This document shows, piece by piece, positions 1-5,241 of a stretch of DNA of 8,869 nucleotides. Position 1 is the first letter of the stretch. Every line of letters begins with the position of its first letter. A program made the position numbers and the translations under genes. The DNA is from Kiritimatiellia bacterium (GTDB taxonomy: Bacteria > Verrucomicrobiota > Kiritimatiellia > RFP12 > UBA1067). The stretch is taken from NCBI GenBank assembly GCA_016302985.1, contig JAEDMN010000133.1:1-8869 (forward strand), read 5' to 3'. The notes beneath the pieces were generated by a model that ran no database searches, was not told the origin of the DNA, and saw nothing but the letters and a program-made list of their open reading frames with translations.

Positions 1-438
1 CCCGAGGACACGCGCCACATCGCGCTCGGCAAGGACAACTGGACGCGCACGAGCGAGATCATCCTCGACGAGACGTTCGACAGCGAGCATCTCTACATCG
101 GCGAGGGCATGATCCCGAGCGGCAACTGGAGCGGCTATCCCAGCCACCGCCACGACGTCGACAACCCGCCGGCCGAGCTGGACATGGAGGAGACCTACTT
201 CTACCTCTTCGACCCCGGCCAGGGCTTCGGCTTCCAGAGCGTGTACAAGCCGGACGGTTCGCTGAACGAGGCGTACCGCGTGCAGGACCACGACACGGTC
301 GCGATCGCCGAGGGCTACCATCCGCTGGTCGGTGCGCCCGGCTACCAGATGTACTACCTCTGGACGATGGCGGGCGACCAGGGCCGCGGCCTGATCTCGT
401 CCATGGACCCCGCGCACGCCTGGGTGAAGAACGCCTGA
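1..438 (+). CDS. iolB: 5-deoxy-glucuronate isomerase, C-terminal part (5' end outside window)
   Basis: The reading frame is open from base 1 to the TGA at 436-438 and gives 145 residues, about half of the usual IolB length of roughly 270, so the N-terminal half lies to the left. Recognisable IolB/KduI-family blocks are NWSGYPSHRHD at visible residues 42-52, the acidic/aromatic LDMEETYFY block, GFGFQSVY, and EGYHPLVGAPGYQMYYL. The HRH pair (H49, H51), an acidic residue in the EE pair (63-64) and H107 are the likely cupin metal ligands; that assignment is inferred from the fold family. IolB is a cytoplasmic enzyme of myo-inositol catabolism that converts 5-deoxy-D-glucuronate to 2-deoxy-5-keto-D-gluconate, the substrate of the kinase IolC. 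Other iol genes would be expected upstream, but none can be seen here. The gene ends at a hairpin and the next gene has its own promoter, so it is probably the last gene of its transcript. The related KduI is the main alternative, but the GNWSGYP and APGYQMYYL blocks fit IolB better. Confidence 0.9.
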   Translation, partial: PEDTRHIALGKDNWTRTSEIILDETFDSEHLYIGEGMIPSGNWSGYPSHRHDVDNPPAELDMEETYFYLFDPGQGFGFQSVYKPDGSLNEAYRVQDHDTVAIAEGYHPLVGAPGYQMYYLWTMAGDQGRGLISSMDPAHAWVKNA

Positions 439-444
439 TCCGGA

Positions 445-475
445 CCCCGCCGCGGTTGCGGCGGGGCTTCCGTTG
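445..475 (+). terminator. Probable intrinsic terminator after iolB
   Basis: A perfect 9-bp stem, CCCCGCCGC (445-453) with GCGGCGGGG (458-466), closes on a GGTT loop and begins six bases after the iolB stop. The following tract, CTTCCGTTGT, is T-rich but not a clean U-run, so termination may be partial. The next promoter overlaps this element. Confidence 0.7.
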
Positions 476-484
476 TGGTAGAAT
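456..484 (+). promoter_or_regulatory. Extended -10 promoter for the DUF3127-prmC unit
   Basis: The -10 hexamer TAGAAT (479-484) matches TATAAT at five of six positions. It is preceded directly by TGG, giving the TGn extended -10 signature. A weak -35, TTGCGG (456-461), sits exactly 17 bases upstream, with its TT in the loop of the iolB terminator hairpin. Transcription would start near base 491, leaving a leader of about 27 bases that carries the Shine-Dalgarno sequence at 502-507. Confidence 0.6.
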
Positions 485-517
485 CTCCCGGGTCAGGACA
501 CAAGGAGCAGAACACAC

Positions 518-904
518 ATGACTACATATGAATACACGGGTGTCGTCGAGTCGATTGGCGAGACGAAGGCCTTCGGCACGAACGGCTTCACGAAGCGCGA
601 GCTCATCGTCGGGAACGACGTCGATTCGCAGAACAAGTATCCGAACCCCGTGCTCTTCACCTTCAAGAAGGACCGCTGCGCGCTGTGCGACGCGGTGAAG
701 GTCGGCGACCGCGTGAAGCTGCAGTTCACCATCGACGGCCGCCGCTGGGACGGTGCGAACGGCACGCGCTACTTCACGGACCTCACCGGCTGGAAGATCG
801 AGGTGCTCACGTCCGACGGCGGCGCCGTCGAGCCCGTCCCGGCCCCGGTCGAGGCGCCGGCGATGGATCCGGTCGCGTCCGACGTGGACAACCTCCCGTT
901 CTGA
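518..904 (+). CDS. DUF3127 OB-fold protein with SSB-like acidic C-terminal tip
   Basis: This 128-residue protein has the DUF3127 pattern: an N-terminal Y-x-Y-T-G-V-V-E-S-I-G strand, a polar region ending in KREL, the YPNPVLFTF strand, then GDRVKLQFTIDGRRW and a Y-F-T-D-L-T-G-W-KIE strand near residues 85-95. DUF3127 proteins are small OB-fold-like proteins without an established function; nucleic-acid binding is inferred from the fold. After about residue 98 the chain becomes an Ala/Pro/Glu-rich linker and ends in SDVDNLPF, which resembles the acidic tip of bacterial SSB (DDDIPF in E. coli). A CxxC pair (C54, C57) sits in the middle. The start at 518 is set by AAGGAG at 502-507, ten bases upstream. 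An ATG at 528 is out of frame. The stop is one base before the prmC GTG, so the two genes are probably co-transcribed and translationally coupled. Confidence 0.85.
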   Translation: MTTYEYTGVVESIGETKAFGTNGFTKRELIVGNDVDSQNKYPNPVLFTFKKDRCALCDAVKVGDRVKLQFTIDGRRWDGANGTRYFTDLTGWKIEVLTSDGGAVEPVPAPVEAPAMDPVASDVDNLPF

Positions 905-905
905 C

Positions 906-1775
906 GTGAAGACCTGGGGCGAACTCCTCAAGCTCTGCGGGGACTACCTCGCGGGGAAGGGGGTTCCGGACGCGCAGGTCGCGTCGGAGCTCCTCATGGC
1001 GCGGCTGCTGAACTGCGGCCGCGGCTTTCTTTCACCGCACCTGGCCGAGACGCCGCCCGAGAAGTACCTCGAGGCGATGCGGCGGGGCATGGCGCGGCTG
1101 GCGAAGGGCGAGCCGGTCCAGTACGTGCTCGGCGAGTGGGACTTCCGGTCGCTCACGCTGACCTGCGACAAGCGGGCGCTGATCCCGCGCCCCGAGACGG
1201 AGGAGCTCGTCACGCGCGTGCTCCGGCACCTCGAGGACCGGCGGAAGGCGGGCGCGGAGGCGCCGGTCGTCGTCGACGTCGGCACCGGCAGCGGCTGCAT
1301 CCTGCTCGCCCTCGCGAAGGAGTTCCGGGGCGAGGCGACGTTCCTCGGCCTCGACATCTCGCCCGCGGCCGTCGCGCTCGCGGGCGAGAACGCGGCGCGC
1401 TGCGGGCTCGCTGGCCGCGTCCGCTTCGCGGTGGCGGACGGCCTCGACGACTTCGACGAGCCCGAGACGATCGACGTGCTCGTCTCCAACCCGCCCTACA
1501 TCCCGACGGCGGACTGCGCGGCGCTCGACCCCCGCATCCGCGAGCACGAGCCGATGAACGCGCTGGACGGGGGCCCCGAGGGCCTCGACTTCTACCGGCG
1601 CTTCGTGGACGACGCGTTCAACCTGCTGAAGCCGGGCGGCGCGGTCTTCTTCGAAATCGGCGACGGCCAGGGCGAGGCCCTGAAGCGGATCTTCTTCGAC
1701 GCGGGCTTCGACGACATCCGCATCGAGCCCGACTACGCGGGGCACGACCGCTACGCGCGCGCGCGCCTGCCCTAA
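906..1775 (+). CDS. prmC: Peptide chain release factor N5-glutamine methyltransferase PrmC (HemK)
   Basis: PrmC is a cytoplasmic SAM-dependent enzyme that methylates the glutamine of the GGQ motif in release factors RF1 and RF2. The 289 residues match the usual size of about 280. A helical N-terminal domain includes GEPVQYVLGEWDF and leads to LIPRPETEELV. The Rossmann methyltransferase core follows, with the SAM-binding VDVGTGSGC (GTGSG at residues 126-130), the acidic LGLDIS strand end, and the diagnostic substrate-glutamine motif NPPY at 195-198. The block EHEPMNALDGGPEGLDFYR and the C-terminal GGAVFFEIGDGQG are also typical of PrmC. I chose GTG at 906 because it follows the DUF3127 stop by one base and gives a full-length N-terminus; no strong Shine-Dalgarno is visible, which fits translational coupling. 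In many bacteria prmC sits beside prfA; here its partner is a DUF3127 gene. A longer upstream reading in this frame would run through the DUF3127 gene and is not credible. Confidence 0.95.
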   Translation: MKTWGELLKLCGDYLAGKGVPDAQVASELLMARLLNCGRGFLSPHLAETPPEKYLEAMRRGMARLAKGEPVQYVLGEWDFRSLTLTCDKRALIPRPETEELVTRVLRHLEDRRKAGAEAPVVVDVGTGSGCILLALAKEFRGEATFLGLDISPAAVALAGENAARCGLAGRVRFAVADGLDDFDEPETIDVLVSNPPYIPTADCAALDPRIREHEPMNALDGGPEGLDFYRRFVDDAFNLLKPGGAVFFEIGDGQGEALKRIFFDAGFDDIRIEPDYAGHDRYARARLP

Positions 1776-1793
1776 AATTCCGTTTTTTCCCAC

Positions 1794-1823
1794 TTGATTT
1801 CAGAACACAAAACAAGATACAAT
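1794..1823 (+). promoter_or_regulatory. Sigma70-type promoter for fusA
   Basis: Within an AT-rich pocket between prmC and fusA lie TTGATT (1794-1799, four of six matches to TTGACA) and TACAAT (1818-1823, five of six matches to TATAAT), separated by 18 bases. Transcription would start near 1830, giving a leader of about 32 bases with AGGAG at 1848-1852 before the ATG at 1862. The strong drop in GC compared with the surrounding genes supports a real promoter. Confidence 0.7.
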
Positions 1824-1861
1824 ATTCCCTCACTTTTCGAAAACACCAGGAGTTAACAGAA

Positions 1862-3964
1862 ATGGCAGCTAAACCCTTCCCGCTCGATCATGTGCGCAAC
1901 TTCGGCATCATGGCCCACATCGACGGCGGCAAGACGACGACGTCCGAGCGCATCCTCTACTACTCGGGCAAGAACTACAAGATCGGCGAGGTGCACGAGG
2001 GTGCCGCGACGATGGACTTCATGGTGCAGGAGCAGGAGCGCGGCATCACGATCCAGTCCGCCGCGACGTGCGTGCAGTGGGGCGCCTACCGCCTCTCCCT
2101 GATCGACACCCCCGGCCACGTGGACTTCACGGCCGAGGTCGAGCGCTCGCTCCGCGTCCTCGACGGCGCGGTCGCGCTGTACTGCGCGGTCGGCGGCGTG
2201 CAGCCCCAGTCCGAGCAGGTGTGGCGCCAGTCCGAGAAGTACAAGGTCCCGAAGATCGCGTTCGTCAACAAGATGGACCGCGTCGGCGCCAACTTCTACG
2301 CCGTGATGGACCAGATGAAGACCCAGCTCAACGCGAACCCGGTCCCGATGGTGCTCCCGATCGGCGCGGGCGAGACGTTCAGCGGCATCATCGACCTCGT
2401 CAAGATGCGCGCCCTCCGCTACGACATGAAGACCCTCGGCAAGACGGTCACGGAGGAGGACATCCCCGCCGACATGCTCGAGAAGGCGCAGGAGTACCGC
2501 CAGAAGATGATCGAGAGCGCGGCCGAGCAGGACGACGCCCTCATGGAGAAGTTCTTCGCGGGCGAGGAGCTCACGATGGACGAGGTCAAGGCGGCCATCC
2601 GCAAGGGCTGCATCGCGCGTACGATCACGCCGGCGTTCTGCGGTTCCGCGTTCAAGGACAAGGGCGTCCAGCAGCTGCTCGACGGCGTCTGCGACTTCCT
2701 CCCGTCCCCGCTCGACGCGGGTGACGCCGTCTCCGCCGACGACGAGACGCAGAAGCGCGCCCCGTCGGACAGCGAGCCGTTCTGCGGCCTCGCGTTCAAG
2801 ATCATGACGGACCCGAAGTCCGGCGGCAAGATCACGTTCGTGCGCGTCTACTCGGGCACGCTCAAGCTCGGCGCCGAGCTCCTCGACTCCACGATCAACC
2901 GCGAACAGCGCATCTCCCGCCTCTTCCGCATGCACGCGGCGAAGCAGGAGCCGCTCGACGAGGCGCATGCCGGCGACATCGTCGCGTGCGTCGGCCTCAC
3001 CGAGACGCGCACGGGCGACACGCTCTGCGACCCCGAGCACCCGATCACGCTCGAGTCCATCGACTTCCCGGCGCCGGTCATCTCGGTCGCGGTGAAGCCG
3101 CAGTCCCGCCAGGACAACGAAAAGCTCGGCGTCGCCCTCCACGCGCTCGCGATGGAAGACCCGACCTTCGTCGTGTCCTTCGACCAGGAGACGTCCGAGA
3201 CGATCATCGCCGGCATGGGCGAGCTCTACCTCGAGGTCATCGTCGACCGTCTGAAGCGCGAGTTCAACGTCGCGTGCGACGTCGGCGCCCCGCAGGTCGC
3301 GTACCGCGAGACGCTCACGCAGGCCGTCGAGAGCGAGTACAAGCACGTCAAGCAGTCCGGTGGCCGCGGTCAGTACGCCCACGTCTGCCTCAAGCTCGAG
3401 CCGCAGGAACCCGGCAAGGAGTTCGAGTTCATCAACGAGGTCAAGGGCGGCGTGATCCCGACGGAGTACATCCCGGCGGTCGAGAAGGGCGTCCGCAAGG
3501 CGCTCGAGGCCGGCCCGCTCGCCGGCTTCCCGGTGGTGAACTGCAAGGCGACGGTCTACTTCGGCTCCTACCACGAAGTCGACTCGAACGAATTCGCGTT
3601 CATCGAGTGCGCGCGCCAGTGCTTCAAGCAGGGCTTCCTCAAGGCGAAGCCGCAGCTGCTCGAGCCGATGATGGACGTCGAGGTCGTGGTGCCCGAGCAG
3701 TACATGGGCGCGGCGAACGGCTCCATCAACCAGCGCCGCGGCCGCGTCGAGGGCATGGACGAGCGTGGCGGCATGAAGAGCATCAAGGCCACGGTCCCGC
3801 TGGGCGAGATGTTCGGCTACTCGAACGCGATCCGCACGGTCACGCAGGGCCGCGGCACGTTCACGATGATCTTCAAGCAGTACGAGGCCGTCCCGGCTTC
3901 GATCTCGAAGACGGTCATCGAGAAGCGCATCAAGGAAGGCAAGGTCCGTCCGAGCGCCGAATAA
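1862..3964 (+). CDS. fusA: Translation elongation factor G
   Basis: EF-G is the ribosomal translocase GTPase and also acts with RRF in ribosome recycling. The 700 residues are full length. The G domain shows G1 AHIDGGKT (18-25), the G2 region QEQERGITIQSAAT, G3 DTPGHVDF from residue 82 with catalytic H86, G4 NKMD (136-139) and G5 GSA (261-263). Domain II (FKIMTDPKSGGKITFVRVYSG), domain III (GVALHALAMEDPTF, GMGELYLEVIVDRLKREF), domain IV (KQSGGRGQYAHV) and domain V (LGEMFGYSNAIR, TQGRGTFTM) follow in order. The start is set by AGGAG nine bases before the ATG. It has its own promoter and terminator, so it appears monocistronic, away from the rpsL-rpsG-fusA-tuf order seen in many bacteria. Two departures stand out: G1 has Gly22 where EF-G nearly always has Ala, and the domain IV loop reads GSINQRRG instead of the common GDLNSRRG. 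It could therefore be one of two EF-G paralogues; the other cannot be seen here. Confidence 0.96.
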   Translation: MAAKPFPLDHVRNFGIMAHIDGGKTTTSERILYYSGKNYKIGEVHEGAATMDFMVQEQERGITIQSAATCVQWGAYRLSLIDTPGHVDFTAEVERSLRVLDGAVALYCAVGGVQPQSEQVWRQSEKYKVPKIAFVNKMDRVGANFYAVMDQMKTQLNANPVPMVLPIGAGETFSGIIDLVKMRALRYDMKTLGKTVTEEDIPADMLEKAQEYRQKMIESAAEQDDALMEKFFAGEELTMDEVKAAIRKGCIARTITPAFCGSAFKDKGVQQLLDGVCDFLPSPLDAGDAVSADDETQKRAPSDSEPFCGLAFKIMTDPKSGGKITFVRVYSGTLKLGAELLDSTINREQRISRLFRMHAAKQEPLDEAHAGDIVACVGLTETRTGDTLCDPEHPITLESIDFPAPVISVAVKPQSRQDNEKLGVALHALAMEDPTFVVSFDQETSETIIAGMGELYLEVIVDRLKREFNVACDVGAPQVAYRETLTQAVESEYKHVKQSGGRGQYAHVCLKLEPQEPGKEFEFINEVKGGVIPTEYIPAVEKGVRKALEAGPLAGFPVVNCKATVYFGSYHEVDSNEFAFIECARQCFKQGFLKAKPQLLEPMMDVEVVVPEQYMGAANGSINQRRGRVEGMDERGGMKSIKATVPLGEMFGYSNAIRTVTQGRGTFTMIFKQYEAVPASISKTVIEKRIKEGKVRPSAE

Positions 3965-3989
3965 CGTACCTCTTCCAAGAGTTACGGCG

Positions 3990-4020
3990 AAAACCATCCC
4001 GCGAGGGATGGTTTTCTGCT
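3990..4020 (+). terminator. Intrinsic terminator after fusA
   Basis: A perfect 11-bp stem, AAAACCATCCC (3990-4000) with GGGATGGTTTT (4005-4015), closes on a GCGA tetraloop of the GNRA type. The T-run is built into the 3' arm and followed by CTGCT. The A-run on the 5' side would also let it work on the opposite strand. It lies 26 bases after the fusA stop. Confidence 0.9.
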
Positions 4021-4025
4021 ATAAT
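4017..4025 (+). promoter_or_regulatory. Extended -10 promoter for the AI-2E family gene
   Basis: TGC followed by a perfect TATAAT (4020-4025) forms a consensus extended -10 element directly after the fusA terminator stem. No good -35 is visible 16-18 bases upstream, where the hairpin lies, so the TGn element probably compensates. The expected start point is near 4032, essentially at the ATG at 4033, which suggests a leaderless or nearly leaderless mRNA. Confidence 0.7.
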
Positions 4026-4032
4026 GTCCCCC

Positions 4033-5175
4033 ATGATTGATTTCACACCAGCGCAGAAGCGGACCGTCGCGGCGGGCGTGACCGTCCTGGCGTTCGCGGT
4101 TCTGCTGGCGTTTGCAATCTTCGTCGGCTGGGTGTTGCTGAAATTCCTCGGCTTCGCCTCCCCGGCGTTGACGCCGGTGATCGCGGGGGTCTTCCTCTCG
4201 ATGCTCTTCAAGCCCTACTACGCCTGGTACCTCCGGCATGTGCGCAATCCCACGCTGTCGCTGGCCCTGATGGCCCTGAGCGTGCTGATTCCCGTAGGTC
4301 TGCTGTGCTGGTTCGGCGGCGCGCTGGTGGTGGACCAGGTGACGCAGTTCATCAAGGCCGCGCCGACGATCGCGGCGCGCCTGAGCGAGTGGGTGAACCT
4401 GCGCTACCCGAACGCGCAGACCCTGGTGGGCCAGCTGGGCGCGAAGCCGGACGACCTGCTGCTGATGTTCCTCGTGGACCCGACGCGCTTCTCGCACGAG
4501 CTCGTCTCGACGCTGGGCACCGCGTACGGCGTGGACGCGATGAAGGCCGGCTTCAGCTTCCTGAAGTACCTGACGGGGCTGGGCTCCTCTCTCGTCGCCC
4601 TGCTGTTCTTCGTCTTCTTCCTCACGCGGCCCGCGATGACGGGCGCCGACTACGTGAAGGAGCTGCCCTTCCTCAAGGAGGAGACCAAGGGCTTCGTCGC
4701 CAAGCAGGTCGACGCGTTCTTCGACATCCTCGTGAACTTCTTCCAGCGGCAGGTCGTGATCTGCCTGATCGAGGGCATGCTGTACGGCCTCGGCTTCATG
4801 CTGGTCGGCCTGCCCTACGGCTTCGTGATCGGCTTCGTGCTCGGCGCGCTGAACCTCGTCCCGCTGCTGGGCACCGTGACGTGCCTGCCGTTGGCGCTGC
4901 CGATCGCCTACTTCGGGGACGACGGCAGCCTGCTGCGCCTGTTCGGCGTGCTCGCGGTCTGGTTGACGGGGCAGTTCCTGGACGGCTACCTGATCACGCC
5001 GAAGATCCAGGGCGAGAAGACGGGTCTGGGCTATGCCGGCGTGATCTTCAGCTTCTTCTTCTGGGGGGTGGTCTTCCATTCATTGCTGGGGCTGCTCCTG
5101 GCGATTCCCCTGTCCGCCTTCTGCGTCGTGCTCTGGCGCGCGCTGAAGGAGAAGTACATCAAGGGCGTGATCTAG
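4033..5175 (+). CDS. AI-2E family transporter (PerM/YdiK-type membrane protein)
   Basis: This 380-residue polytopic inner-membrane protein has the layout of the AI-2E transporter family (PF01594). Two N-terminal hydrophobic segments (about 12-36 and 44-59) and a third near 75-100 are followed by a long soluble stretch of about 80 residues. A segment near 180-201 (LGSSLVALLFFVFFLTRP) comes next. A dense membrane block at about 241-293 contains YGLGFMLVGLPYGFVIG and LGALNLVPLLG. The family-typical F-L-D-G-Y-L-ITPKIQG motif follows, and a last hydrophobic pair near 336-371 contains HSLLGLLLAIPLSA. Members are putative exporters or ion-coupled transporters with different substrates, so autoinducer transport should not be assumed. 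There are two in-frame ATGs, at 4024 and 4033. I chose 4033 because 4024 overlaps the last bases of the TATAAT box. No Shine-Dalgarno is present. A gap of 66 bases holding octamer repeats separates it from the helicase. Confidence 0.9.
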   Translation: MIDFTPAQKRTVAAGVTVLAFAVLLAFAIFVGWVLLKFLGFASPALTPVIAGVFLSMLFKPYYAWYLRHVRNPTLSLALMALSVLIPVGLLCWFGGALVVDQVTQFIKAAPTIAARLSEWVNLRYPNAQTLVGQLGAKPDDLLLMFLVDPTRFSHELVSTLGTAYGVDAMKAGFSFLKYLTGLGSSLVALLFFVFFLTRPAMTGADYVKELPFLKEETKGFVAKQVDAFFDILVNFFQRQVVICLIEGMLYGLGFMLVGLPYGFVIGFVLGALNLVPLLGTVTCLPLALPIAYFGDDGSLLRLFGVLAVWLTGQFLDGYLITPKIQGEKTGLGYAGVIFSFFFWGVVFHSLLGLLLAIPLSAFCVVLWRALKEKYIKGVI

Positions 5176-5181
5176 GATCGC

Positions 5182-5229
5182 CTGGTCGTCTGGTTGTCTG
5201 ATTGTCTAATTGTCTAATTGTCTGATTGT
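5182..5229 (+). repeat. Six tandem 8-bp repeats (CTRRTTGT-like) between two genes
   Basis: Six consecutive octamers run without interruption: CTGGTCGT, CTGGTTGT, CTGATTGT, CTAATTGT, CTAATTGT, CTGATTGT. They begin six bases after the stop of the AI-2E gene and end a few bases before the likely helicase start. Adjacent copies differ mostly by G/A transitions, as expected of a slippage-grown array. The two central copies create TCTAAT, a five-of-six match to a -10 box. An 8-bp unit is not a multiple of three, which argues against the array being coding. Confidence 0.85.
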
Positions 5230-5241
5230 TTCGAGGTGTCT

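Noticed and set aside
1754..1766. Alternating CG tract, possible Z-DNA
   Set aside because: It is only 13 bases long and is explained by Arg-Ala-Arg-Ala codons at the end of prmC.
1776..1790. T6 run after prmC as an intrinsic terminator
   Set aside because: The T-run (1783-1788) lacks a convincing GC-rich stem directly before it; AAAA/TTTT pairing is too weak.
1853..3997. A long (about 714-codon) open frame on the - strand opposite fusA
   Set aside because: It mirrors fusA in a GC-rich genome with C-ending codons, its product is Arg/Leu/Asp/Val-rich without recognisable motifs, and fusA is unmistakable on the + strand.
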